From: a virus
Reading direction: 5' to 3' (one strand)
Virus record (IMG/VR): IMGVR_UViG_3300025876_000027
Coordinates: 1 to 53,087 of that record
Length of the DNA stretch: 53,087 nt
Below the pieces are notes generated by a model. The model did no database searches and had not been told where the DNA came from. It worked only from the letters and a program-made list of their open reading frames with translations. Shown here in pieces: positions 45,890 to 51,285 of the stretch. Position numbers and translations under genes: made by a program. The first letter of the stretch is position 1, and each line of letters begins with the position of its first letter.

Positions 45890-45922
45890 ATTATCCAAAG
45901 TGTATCGTATTCTAATCGTATT
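45890..45922 (-). promoter_or_regulatory. 33-bp promoter/DnaA-box-like repeat, copy 1
   Basis: ATTATCCA-N7-TCGTATT on the plus strand; read on the minus strand it gives AATACGA-N7-TGGATAAT, 19 bases before the KTSC gene start. TTATCCAAA differs by one base from the DnaA box TTATCCACA. It heads the operon that reaches the sigma factor and possibly further. Confidence 0.75.
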
Positions 45923-46028
45923 AAAATAAACCACCCATATCGTCTCTACAATCAGGACAGATGTCACAAAAATGGTGCTCTTCCTCTGTCATAGCTTTTT
46001 CACACAATTCGCAAGAATTATCTATCAT
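45921..46028 (-). CDS. Zinc-ribbon microprotein, 35 aa
   Basis: The frame MIDNSCELCEKAMTEEEHHF then CDICPDCRDDMGGLF contains CxxC, and CxxCxxC, plus two histidines, enough for one zinc site. It overlaps the upstream stop by ATGA. Such microproteins often bind nucleic acids or RNA polymerase. Short but well supported by composition and coupling. Confidence 0.65.
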   Translation of the reverse strand: MIDNSCELCEKAMTEEEHHFCDICPDCRDDMGGLF

Positions 46029-46225
46029 GGTCGTATTAATTTTAAACCTAGCTCTTTAGCTACGTAGTTAATATGTTTTTGAGTTGTTTGGCTCCAGTTT
46101 TTCCATTGAAGTAGTTCGAAAGGTTTCACAGTAGCAACGTGAGTTGTGTAGCTAATCACTTTGTCATCAATAAGCATTAAGTTTTCTTTATACTTATCAA
46201 ACTTTTTTATATTTAAATCATTCAT
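46025..46225 (-). CDS. Hypothetical protein, 66 aa
   Basis: The product (DKYKENLMLIDDKVISYTTH then VATVKPFELLQWKNWSQTTQ) is a small alpha/beta protein of a type frequent in phage early regions. It overlaps the DnaA-like gene and the zinc ribbon by four bases each. Function unknown. Confidence 0.65.
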   Translation of the reverse strand: MNDLNIKKFDKYKENLMLIDDKVISYTTHVATVKPFELLQWKNWSQTTQKHINYVAKELGLKLIRP

Positions 46226-46734
46226 ATTCTATCAGGGTTAATTTTTATATCACTATCAGAGCCAACCATCCATGTACACTTATCTGTGTTGTGGCCTTTG
46301 CCACACAAAAAAGCTTGACAAACCTGAGATTCAGGATTCCAGTTAGAGTTATCTATATTGTATCTATATACATCACCGTTGTTAAAGTCTAACACCCATA
46401 GGTATCTTGCTATAACAGAACGAGATAAGTTATGTTGTCTTAATAATCTTTCAACTATTTGATACTGATTCACATACTCTTGGTCTATGTAATTACCTTT
46501 AGCATTCATCTCATGTAGTTGATCATGTACTTTATTGTGGTATACTGCAGTTGAGTGATCACTAGCTATATAATCGCCTATACTTTTGTAACTCATACGA
46601 GTATTGTTTCTAAGATAACCACATAGCATACGCTTAGCCTTGATTATTTCCATACGCCTGCCTTTGTTTTTCATCTGGTCAGGAGTTACACCATTTAGGT
46701 GTGCTATCTCTTTAAATACTAAATCTATATTCAT
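46222..46734 (-). CDS. Stand-alone DnaA domain IV-like DNA-binding protein
   Basis: Residues 25-70 match DnaA domain IV: RRMEIIKAKRMLCGYLRNNT (the R-x-E-x-x-x-A-x-R-x-x-x-x-x-L helix), MSYKSIGDYI and SDHSTAVYHNKV, equal to the DHSTV-x-HA signature that reads the DnaA box. No AAA+ ATPase (domain III) is present; the C-terminal 80 residues carry an unfamiliar part with a CQAFLCGKGHNTDKCTW cysteine-histidine patch that could bind zinc. A stand-alone domain would bind TTATCCACA-type boxes, as regulator or initiator. One such repeat lies in front of its own gene (46751). Confidence 0.85.
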   Translation of the reverse strand: MNIDLVFKEIAHLNGVTPDQMKNKGRRMEIIKAKRMLCGYLRNNTRMSYKSIGDYIASDHSTAVYHNKVHDQLHEMNAKGNYIDQEYVNQYQIVERLLRQHNLSRSVIARYLWVLDFNNGDVYRYNIDNSNWNPESQVCQAFLCGKGHNTDKCTWMVGSDSDIKINPDRI

Positions 46735-46750
46735 ATTGTTTATTTATTAT

Positions 46751-46783
46751 ATTATCCAAATCTCTTCGTATTTAGATCGTACG
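46751..46783 (-). promoter_or_regulatory. 33-bp promoter/DnaA-box-like repeat, copy 2
   Basis: Same plan as the other copies (ATTATCCA-N7-TCGTATT), 16 bases before the DnaA-like gene start. It overlaps the last codons of the upstream small gene. Its presence here allows feedback control of the DnaA-like protein on itself. Confidence 0.75.
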
Positions 46784-46957
46784 ATCGTGTAGCATTTCAT
46801 AAAGACGCTTGAGTTCTTTAGGGTCTACATTATTAAAATCATGTTCATCAAGTTGCCAAGGAAGCTTTAAGTTCCTGGTAATGATTACTTTAACAGAGTT
46901 TTTTATTTCAGTAGCAGTTTTCTCTGCTATTAATTCTACTATTTCAGAATTTGTCAT
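46772..46957 (-). CDS. Hypothetical small helical protein, 61 aa
   Basis: The protein (TATEIKNSVKVIITRNLKLP ... LKRLYEMLHDRTI) is helical and charged. Its stop codon lies inside the promoter repeat at 46751. It is the last gene of the operon from 47877, after the RNA at 46980. Unknown function. Confidence 0.6.
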   Translation of the reverse strand: MTNSEIVELIAEKTATEIKNSVKVIITRNLKLPWQLDEHDFNNVDPKELKRLYEMLHDRTI

Positions 46958-46979
46958 GCGCTTATTATTTTAAATTTAG

Positions 46980-47131
46980 TAACCAGTGAAGGAATCGAAC
47001 CTTCATACTCGTCAGTAGCATTTGCGGGTGTAAGGGGCCCAGTTCTTACTGTTGATCGCTTTTTATTTTGGGTAATGATAATAAACCTCTAATACCACGA
47101 TCTAGACTTTGTACCGCAACCTTGCCTGGTT
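46980..47131 (-). ncRNA. Structured RNA with tRNA-like ends (copy A), about 152 nt
   Basis: The 3' end has a perfect T-arm (GAAGG-TTCGATT-CCTTC) and an acceptor strand ACTGGTT that pairs with AACCAG at the 5' end (47126-47131). A D-loop-like stretch with GG follows, then a 6-bp stem TTGCGG/CCGCAA in the place of the anticodon stem or of tmRNA helix 2. About 85 nt lie between its strands, instead of an anticodon loop. Just before the T-arm is a TACT-GACG-AGTA hairpin like a long variable arm. The plan is tmRNA-like, but no tag reading frame is clear; an intron-bearing tRNA is the alternative. Confidence 0.6.
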
Positions 47132-47280
47132 GATATGTGTTCATCGAGCCGTTTCTCCACAACTTTTACGTTGCTCCAGGATATTGCCTTCATCACACAC
47201 GTTTTAAACCTACCACCATCTACTCATCGCTTAACTCCCTATGATAAAAATTCCCTGAGCAGTGTATAGGTGGTAAGTTT
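47132..47280 (-). other. Structured non-coding leader of RNA copy A
   Basis: No gene fits here. On the minus strand a perfect 12-bp stem joins AAACTTACCACC (47269-47280) to GGTGGTAGGTTT (47206-47217), with an inner CTGCTCA/TGAGTAG stem, a CAAC/GTTG hairpin and the 14-mer AAACGGCTCGATGA (47141-47154), which recurs exactly in the other RNA at 48524-48537. It may be part of one RNA of about 300 nt together with copy A. Confidence 0.55.
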
Positions 47281-47445
47281 TTATTCTTTATAATTTTTAT
47301 ACAATAGATATTCAGATATAACTTTATCAAACATTTCTTGTAAGTCTTTAACACTGTAACTGAAATTACTTTTTCTCATCCAGTATGCAATGCTTTCTAA
47401 AGTATCTATTGCTAATTCCTTGTGTTCATCTCTTCTACTTGCCAT
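47281..47445 (-). CDS. Small helical protein, 54 aa
   Basis: The frame MASRRDEHKELAIDTLESIA ... ISEYLLYKNYKE is helical and charged and ends exactly at the edge of the structured RNA region. It overlaps the upstream gene by 11 bases. No domain is recognised. Confidence 0.65.
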   Translation of the reverse strand: MASRRDEHKELAIDTLESIAYWMRKSNFSYSVKDLQEMFDKVISEYLLYKNYKE

Positions 47446-47569
47446 CTTTCAATTGTTTTATAGTATAATTCAAACCTTTAATAGTTTCTTTAGCTTCTAA
47501 AAGCTCTCGCTTAAGAGCAAAAATTCTTACGATCAGATGCTCACGGGTAACACCATCAATGCCTGTCAT
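47435..47569 (-). CDS. Small coiled-coil protein, 44 aa
   Basis: The frame MTGIDGVTREHLIVRIFALK then RELLEAKETIKGLNYTIKQL forms one coiled helix. Overlapping ATGA with the upstream gene and overlap with the downstream start indicate a translated cluster member. Unknown function. Confidence 0.6.
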   Translation of the reverse strand: MTGIDGVTREHLIVRIFALKRELLEAKETIKGLNYTIKQLKDGK

Positions 47570-47850
47570 TTAAGTACAACTGTTAAGTTATTATCTTCAA
47601 ACTTAAGGCCAATAACTTCGTATTCGTTGTCATCACTTTCAAGCTTAGTTAAAAACTTATTGAGATCAAAAGACCTGTAGTGTATAACTTCTCTAGTTGC
47701 TGCAACATGCTTAGCATCTTCAGGCTTACACGTCCACACTTGGCCTACGTGCTCATCTTTCCAGAATACCTGGTCAGTAAACTTGTTACCACGCTTACGT
47801 GGCCACAGTGACTGTTCTTTTTCTAGTTGTTTTTCTTTAGTTAATGCCAT
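47566..47850 (-). CDS. Hypothetical protein, 94 aa
   Basis: A basic N-terminus (KEKQLEKEQSLWPRKRGNKF) is followed by an alpha/beta body (TREVIHYRSFDLNKFLTKLE) and a beta end. It is first in the operon led by the promoter at 47877, with a 26-base leader. No family is recognised. Confidence 0.65.
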   Translation of the reverse strand: MALTKEKQLEKEQSLWPRKRGNKFTDQVFWKDEHVGQVWTCKPEDAKHVAATREVIHYRSFDLNKFLTKLESDDNEYEVIGLKFEDNNLTVVLK

Positions 47851-47876
47851 AGTTGTTATTTTTTATATTCATATTC

Positions 47877-47909
47877 ATTATCCAAAACACCTCGTATTAT
47901 GATTGTAAC
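47877..47909 (-). promoter_or_regulatory. 33-bp promoter/DnaA-box-like repeat, copy 3
   Basis: ATTATCCA-like block (preceded by C instead of T), N7, TCGTATT and a GATTGTAAC end. It lies between the 47911 gene stop and the 47850 start and controls the operon with RNA copy A. Confidence 0.75.
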
Positions 47910-47910
47910 A

Positions 47911-48243
47911 TTATGTGTTCATTAATTCTTCAGTTACTCTACTAGTAATGTGCCTTCTGTAGTTTGAAAACAGTATTGGTAGTAACTCCATTAGTCTTTC
48001 ATCGTCTAAATGCCTAAGCGTATCATCTAACCACTCTTGGGTTATAAGCTTGTTACCTAAACACCAGTCGTAGATAAGATTTGAGATGTCGTAGTGCTCG
48101 TCTGACTCCCAATAGTCATTAAGAGGTAATAACTTGTCAAGCTCTCTGTATGCGAGTGATAGTATTTGTCGTTGAGTTATATTTTTCCAACCAACTTTTA
48201 AGAATACTTTTAATAGTTTATCAAAATCTTTATTCGTTTTCAT
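47911..48243 (-). CDS. Hypothetical helical protein, 110 aa
   Basis: The product is all-helical (DFDKLLKVFLKVGWKNITQR, ISNLIYDWCLGNKLITQEWL), acidic, and its layout resembles the product of the adjacent gene: a helix, a tyrosine/aspartate-rich centre, an 'L-I/V-T/S-E/Q' turn and a final Leu-rich helix. The two may be diverged duplicates. Unknown function. Confidence 0.65.
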   Translation of the reverse strand: MKTNKDFDKLLKVFLKVGWKNITQRQILSLAYRELDKLLPLNDYWESDEHYDISNLIYDWCLGNKLITQEWLDDTLRHLDDERLMELLPILFSNYRRHITSRVTEELMNT

Positions 48244-48469
48244 ATCTCTTGTATAAATCGTTAAGTAAATTAATTAAAGTCTTAGTCTTGTCTTCTGCCC
48301 AGTGTTCGTGGAAGAACTCTTTGCTTACTAAGTTTGTATTTATAACATAGTCTGCTATAGTCTTTTCAGCAACCTCATTGGCGTATGAACCTTTATAGTA
48401 ACTGTACACTATCTGATTGCGAAGCTCAACTAATATATAGTTAAGGATGTCTTTGTCTCTGTCTTTCAT
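48230..48469 (-). CDS. Hypothetical helical protein, 79 aa
   Basis: The start is taken as MKDRDKDILNYILVELRNQI at 48469; a longer reading would run through the structured RNA at 48484 and is rejected. The rest (VAEKTIADYVINTNLVSKEF, LINLLNDLYKRYE) is helical and similar in plan to the next gene. It overlaps that gene by 14 bases. Confidence 0.65.
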   Translation of the reverse strand: MKDRDKDILNYILVELRNQIVYSYYKGSYANEVAEKTIADYVINTNLVSKEFFHEHWAEDKTKTLINLLNDLYKRYENE

Positions 48470-48483
48470 ATCATTTATTTTAG

Positions 48484-48627
48484 TGGCGTGGTGGGAATCG
48501 AACCCAGCGCTTGAGTTTAGCAATCATCGAGCCGTTTATTGCATCCCGCTAAGGAATTACCGCTTTAATCTCGCATGGGATTTCGTAAGACGTCTATCCC
48601 GAACCTTCTCAAGTAACCATTCACGCC
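48484..48627 (-). ncRNA. Structured RNA with tRNA-like ends (copy B), about 144 nt
   Basis: The 5' end GGCGTG (48622-48627) pairs with the 3' end CACGCC; a GG-containing D-loop-like stretch follows; a 6-bp stem CTTGAG/CTCAAG (48608-48613 with 48510-48515) replaces the anticodon stem; the T-arm is CTGGG-TTCGATT-CCCAC with one mismatch. Between the stem strands lie a GGGAT/ATCCC hairpin and GCAAT-AAACGGCTCGATG-ATTGC, whose loop is shared exactly with copy A. Both RNAs share GGTTCGATTCC and end in ACTAAA rather than CCA. It sits in a clean intergenic gap within an operon. Confidence 0.62.
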
Positions 48628-48638
48628 GTTAACATGTG

Positions 48639-48821
48639 TTAATCATTATTACGCCACTCATTCATGTTTTGCATTATGAATGCTTTTATAATATTATTTA
48701 ACTCAATATCTTGCTCGACTGTTAAGTCGCCTGAGTGTAAGTTATAGTCTTCTACTATAGCTTTCCAGTTAACATAGTTATCTGCTAACATATCCATACT
48801 TGTTTCTTTATTACCCTTCAT
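48639..48821 (-). CDS. Hypothetical small protein, 60 aa
   Basis: An acidic helical protein (MDMLADNYVNWKAIVEDYNL, EQDIELNNIIKAFIMQNMNE). It overlaps the upstream gene by 11 bases and ends 11 bases before RNA copy B. MDMLADN is an alternative start. Unknown function. Confidence 0.6.
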   Translation of the reverse strand: MKGNKETSMDMLADNYVNWKAIVEDYNLHSGDLTVEQDIELNNIIKAFIMQNMNEWRNND

Positions 48822-49152
48822 TTTGTATGAGTTTTACTATTGCTTTTTTCATTAATAAATCAATCTCTTGTTGATCAAAGTTTTTGTACACATTAGATAC
48901 CTCTTTCTTTACAAACTCTGTAGAGAACTCTTCCAGTGGTACACCATATGATGAATACAACATCTTTTTATCTACCCACCCGTGTGGATTATTCTTTATA
49001 CTATATACTTTGATTCTTGCAAATGTTTTTGTAAACACTGCTGTTAAGTATTCTGTACTTACTCTGAAGACTTCTGTAGTTTCAGAAGAATCATTGATTG
49101 GCTTGTGATTAGTAGTTGCCATTGTTGGTGGGAAAAAGTCTGTAATTGCCAT
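48811..49152 (-). CDS. Hypothetical protein, 113 aa
   Basis: The N-terminus is flexible; the remainder (EVFRVSTEYLTAVFTKTFAR, NNPHGWVDKKMLYSSYGVPL, then helices) is alpha/beta. It is the first gene after the promoter repeat at 49171, with an 18-base leader. MATTNHK at residue 11 is a possible shorter start. No family is recognised. Confidence 0.65.
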   Translation of the reverse strand: MAITDFFPPTMATTNHKPINDSSETTEVFRVSTEYLTAVFTKTFARIKVYSIKNNPHGWVDKKMLYSSYGVPLEEFSTEFVKKEVSNVYKNFDQQEIDLLMKKAIVKLIQNEG

Positions 49153-49170
49153 AGTTTATTTGTTTATTAT

Positions 49171-49203
49171 ATTATCCAAAACACCTCGTATTTTGATTGT
49201 AAC
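49171..49203 (-). promoter_or_regulatory. 33-bp promoter/DnaA-box-like repeat, copy 4
   Basis: Nearly identical to copy 3 over the whole 33 bases (two differences, both in the weakly conserved spots). It precedes the operon carrying RNA copy B. Confidence 0.78.
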
Positions 49204-49219
49204 TTAGTTGACATAGTAA

Positions 49220-49330
49220 TTAAAGTATATATTTACATATTACATATGACACTTGGAAGGCCAAGAGTACTCCTACTATACTAGCTATCAGGTAACTAGC
49301 AATGTTTACTATTTTATCAAATTTATTCAT
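49220..49330 (-). CDS. Single-span membrane microprotein, 36 aa
   Basis: The frame MNKFDKIVNIASYLIASIVG then VLLAFQVSYVICKYIL is one hydrophobic helix after a short polar start. Small membrane peptides of this kind occur in early regions and can modify the host membrane or resist superinfection. It is last in the operon from 49808. The remaining DNA to 49390 shows nothing notable. Confidence 0.55.
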   Translation of the reverse strand: MNKFDKIVNIASYLIASIVGVLLAFQVSYVICKYIL

Positions 49331-49389
49331 AGTTAAAGGTGTTTAAATATTTATAAGATTAGAAATGGTTGGAAGTGTGATGCAATATC

Positions 49390-49590
49390 TCATTGTGTAT
49401 GAGTGCTTTGCAAGAACTTACTATAACCCAGTGAGTGCCTTCTTACTTCAAATAATTCAGCTTCATTGAGGTTTTTGAGTTTCTTATTATATAATAACTC
49501 TGCATTAGAAGTTAATAGTGATTTGTTTATTTCAGAGTTCATTATATTGTTGAATCTCTTGTAGTATCTATCAGTAAATTCTTTTATCAT
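49390..49590 (-). CDS. Hypothetical basic protein, 66 aa
   Basis: A helical basic protein (MIKEFTDRYYKRFNNIMNSE, EAELFEVRRHSLGYSKFLQS). It starts three bases after the stop of the previous gene. Unknown function. Confidence 0.6.
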   Translation of the reverse strand: MIKEFTDRYYKRFNNIMNSEINKSLLTSNAELLYNKKLKNLNEAELFEVRRHSLGYSKFLQSTHTQ

Positions 49591-49592
49591 AA

Positions 49593-49781
49593 TTAATTTG
49601 TTTTAGTATTTTCTATTATTTCACCAGATAAGTCATAAGACAACTCTTTAAAGTATATTTCAGTGTGTTTGAGTTCACCATCTTCATAGTTGAATATATT
49701 ACCTTGAATATCTCTGTATACTTCATAGTGTGTACCCTCTTCTACTTGGTCTAGAGTTTTCCACATTGTTCCTTTTTCCAT
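49593..49781 (-). CDS. Hypothetical small protein, 62 aa
   Basis: A small beta-rich acidic protein (LDQVEEGTHYEVYRDIQGNI, LKHTEIYFKELSYDLSGEII) first in its operon after the repeat at 49808. An SH3- or barrel-like fold is possible. Not recognised. Confidence 0.6.
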   Translation of the reverse strand: MEKGTMWKTLDQVEEGTHYEVYRDIQGNIFNYEDGELKHTEIYFKELSYDLSGEIIENTKTN

Positions 49782-49807
49782 AACTTTATTTGTTTATTTA
49801 TATTAAT

Positions 49808-49840
49808 ATTATCCAGACACCTTCGTATTCTGATTGTGAC
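49808..49840 (-). promoter_or_regulatory. 33-bp promoter/DnaA-box-like repeat, copy 5
   Basis: TTATCCAGA, then TCGTATT and a GATTGTGAC end at the standard spacing, 26 bases before the 49781 start. Confidence 0.78.
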
Positions 49841-49895
49841 TTTCTTTGGAGCGAAGTGTTCCGATTAGCTGGAGAGGTTACCTTCACACACAGTA

Positions 49896-49940
49896 TGACA
49901 TTAGCCTATTAACTAAGAGATAGTAACAGGCTATTGTCAC
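49896..49940. repeat. Long palindrome, copy 2 of 3
   Basis: Outer arms TGACA/TGTCA and inner AGCCT/AGGCT pairs with a conserved centre around TTAACTA and TAGTAAC. On the minus strand it begins four bases after the stop codon of the 49945 gene. No T-run follows, so it is not an ordinary terminator. Confidence 0.82.
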
Positions 49941-49944
49941 ACTA

Positions 49945-50121
49945 TTAGTTATAGATTTGATTTAGTAAATCTGTCACTAACATTTCATTAGTATCACCAT
50001 CTTCTAAGTTGCAGTGATTTGTTACAAAGAAATCTACTTCTTTTAACATTTCTTCTTTGTTTATTTTTACTATTAATTCTTTGTAAGAATTTAGAGTTTC
50101 TTCTGACCAAGTGTACTTCAT
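49945..50121 (-). CDS. Hypothetical small acidic protein, 58 aa
   Basis: The frame MKYTWSEETLNSYKELIVKI ... EMLVTDLLNQIYN follows the promoter repeat at 50145 by a 23-base leader and is a stand-alone gene between two control regions. It is helical with a FFVTNHCNLEDGD centre. Strong positional support, unknown function. Confidence 0.65.
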   Translation of the reverse strand: MKYTWSEETLNSYKELIVKINKEEMLKEVDFFVTNHCNLEDGDTNEMLVTDLLNQIYN

Positions 50122-50144
50122 ATTATTTATTTAAGATTTATATT

Positions 50145-50177
50145 ATTATCCAAAGTGACTCGTATTTTAGTCGTAAC
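50145..50177 (-). promoter_or_regulatory. 33-bp promoter/DnaA-box-like repeat, copy 6
   Basis: TTATCCAAA-N6-TCGTATT with a TCGTAAC end. It lies directly downstream of the terminator at 50187, so it starts an independent transcript. Confidence 0.78.
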
Positions 50178-50186
50178 TTTGTTTAG

Positions 50187-50212
50187 AAAAAAACCCCTCC
50201 AAGCTGGAGAGG
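50187..50212 (-). terminator. Minus-strand terminator after gene 50221
   Basis: On the minus strand CCTCTCCAGCTTGGAGGGG folds into a hairpin and is followed by seven Ts. It isolates gene 50221 from the next one. Confidence 0.8.
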
Positions 50213-50220
50213 TAAAGTAG

Positions 50221-50460
50221 TTACTTGACTAAGTGTCGAGCAATTACTGGAATTGAAGTACTTGAAGTGTAAGATTTGTACTTAGAAAAACATTCCATTG
50301 AGTTAAGTTTATCTTTCATTACCTCATATACTTCATCATGTAAGTATGTGGCGAGTTTACCTGATTTGAATGTTACACTTATCAAGGCACCTTTACCTAT
50401 TAGTGACTTTCTTATAACAAAACGAGTAGAGTTGATTTGATTTTCTTTTGAAGTTTTCAT
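50221..50460 (-). CDS. Early-region protein, 79 aa, paralogue of 50960 product
   Basis: The protein shares long blocks with the product at 50960-51193: QINSTRFVIRKSLIG, VTFKSGK and EVYEVMKDKLN, SKYKSYTSSTS and PVIARHL. The pattern of short strands and a helix suggests a small compact alpha/beta domain. Tandem conservation with changes mainly in the middle indicates a duplication followed by drift. It has its own promoter repeat and terminator, so dosage may matter. Unknown function. Confidence 0.75.
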   Translation of the reverse strand: MKTSKENQINSTRFVIRKSLIGKGALISVTFKSGKLATYLHDEVYEVMKDKLNSMECFSKYKSYTSSTSIPVIARHLVK

Positions 50461-50501
50461 ATATTAGATTTAAAGAATTATTATAGTTTATTATCATTAC
50501 T

Positions 50502-50534
50502 ATTATCCAAATAGAGTCGTATTCTAGTTGTGAC
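50502..50534 (-). promoter_or_regulatory. 33-bp promoter/DnaA-box-like repeat, copy 7
   Basis: TTATCCAAA-N6-TCGTATT with a GTTGTGAC end, 41 bases before the 50460 start. The next copies have the same 41-base leader. Confidence 0.78.
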
Positions 50535-50570
50535 TTTTTTTAGAGGATAGCTCCAGTAAGCTGGCGAGGT

Positions 50571-50807
50571 TCAGACTACTATGTAGTCTAAATCCTCTTT
50601 GTCAGTATGAATAGAATACTCTATTTCATTCTCATCGAGTATGTCGAGAGTATTTCTCCAGTTCTCTATAGTATATTCAAAGAGTATGAAGTCATTTGAT
50701 TTGAACAGCGAAGCGTCTATATTATTTTCTTTGAAAAAGACTTCAGAGTCATTTATATAGTTTACTTCATCGTTTGGAAGTAGAGAGTTGATTTGATTAT
50801 AATTCAT
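50571..50807 (-). CDS. Hypothetical acidic protein, 78 aa
   Basis: A very acidic small protein (DEVNYINDSEVFFKENNIDA, TLDILDENEIEYSIHTDKED). Such charge resembles DNA-mimic inhibitors, but there is no sequence support for that beyond composition. It is a single-gene unit between two promoter repeats. A CTCCAG/CTGG stem without T-run follows its stop. Confidence 0.65.
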   Translation of the reverse strand: MNYNQINSLLPNDEVNYINDSEVFFKENNIDASLFKSNDFILFEYTIENWRNTLDILDENEIEYSIHTDKEDLDYIVV

Positions 50808-50848
50808 AGAGAGATTATTTATTTAATTAATTATTAATTTATATATAT

Positions 50849-50881
50849 ATTATCCAGAGACTCTCGTATTCTCGTCGTATA
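50849..50881 (-). promoter_or_regulatory. 33-bp promoter/DnaA-box-like repeat, copy 8
   Basis: TTATCCAGA-N6-TCGTATT; the distal part (CGTCGTATA) is the most divergent of the set. It is flanked by about 40 bases of almost pure A/T (50810-50852). Confidence 0.75.
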
Positions 50882-50910
50882 ATTTTTATATATTATTTTA
50901 TTATTTTATA

Positions 50911-50929
50911 TAAAAATCTCCAGTGAGAT
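50911..50929 (-). terminator. Minus-strand terminator after gene 50960
   Basis: ATCTC-ACTG-GAGAT followed by a T-rich run on the minus strand. A second small hairpin (GATCTC/GAGATC, 50938-50954) lies between it and the stop codon. Confidence 0.65.
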
Positions 50930-50959
50930 GGCGAGGTGATCTCCAGATGAGATCCAGAA

Positions 50960-51193
50960 TTACTTGGCAAGATGCCTAGCAATTACTGGAACTGAAGTTG
51001 AAGATGTATATGACTTATATTTAGCAAAGCAATTCATTGCATTTAGTTTGTCCTTCATTACTTCATACACAGCATCATGATTGTATACTGCTGTTTTTCC
51101 AGATTTGAATGTGACATTGACAATTGTCTTTGTACCAATTAGACTTTTTCTTATTACAAATCTTGTTGAGTTAATTTGATTAGAGTTTTTCAT
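50960..51193 (-). CDS. Early-region protein, 77 aa, paralogue of 50221 product
   Basis: It has the same framework as the product of the gene at 50221-50460 (QINSTRFVIRKSLIG, VTFKSGKTAVYNHDAVYEVM, YTSSTSVPVIARHLAK), clearly a duplicate. It is the first coding gene of the minus strand after the control region at 51.3 kb and so probably one of the earliest expressed genes. The fold and function are unknown. Confidence 0.75.
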   Translation of the reverse strand: MKNSNQINSTRFVIRKSLIGTKTIVNVTFKSGKTAVYNHDAVYEVMKDKLNAMNCFAKYKSYTSSTSVPVIARHLAK

Positions 51194-51234
51194 AGTGAAG
51201 TTATTTAATTTATTAATTTAATTTATATATATAT

Positions 51235-51267
51235 ATTATCCATCAACACTCGTATTCTCATTGTGAC
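51235..51267 (-). promoter_or_regulatory. 33-bp promoter/DnaA-box-like repeat, copy 9
   Basis: TTATCCATC-N6-TCGTATT with a CATTGTGAC end, 41 bases before the 51193 start. It is the only copy with two mismatches to the DnaA box. Confidence 0.75.
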
Positions 51268-51285
51268 TTTATTTAAAATAGTTTT

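Noticed and set aside
46980-47131. Simple tRNA gene
   Set aside because: The T-arm and acceptor fit, but there is no D-stem and no 7-base anticodon loop on the central stem; a plain tRNA would need removal of about 70-80 nt.
47101-47160. Group II intron domain V, suggested by GAGCCGT on the plus strand
   Set aside because: The required 34-nt hairpin with GAAA tetraloop-type loop and complementary end is missing at both places, and no reverse transcriptase is present.
48230-48523. Longer start for the 48230 gene
   Set aside because: The extra N-terminus is encoded by the T-arm and acceptor of the structured RNA at 48484; the inner ATG at 48469 gives a normal protein.
45890-51267. CRISPR array or transposon ends as explanation for the repeats
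   Set aside because: The copies are 0.3-1.4 kb apart with genes between, all in the same orientation before start codons, and no cas or transposase gene is present.
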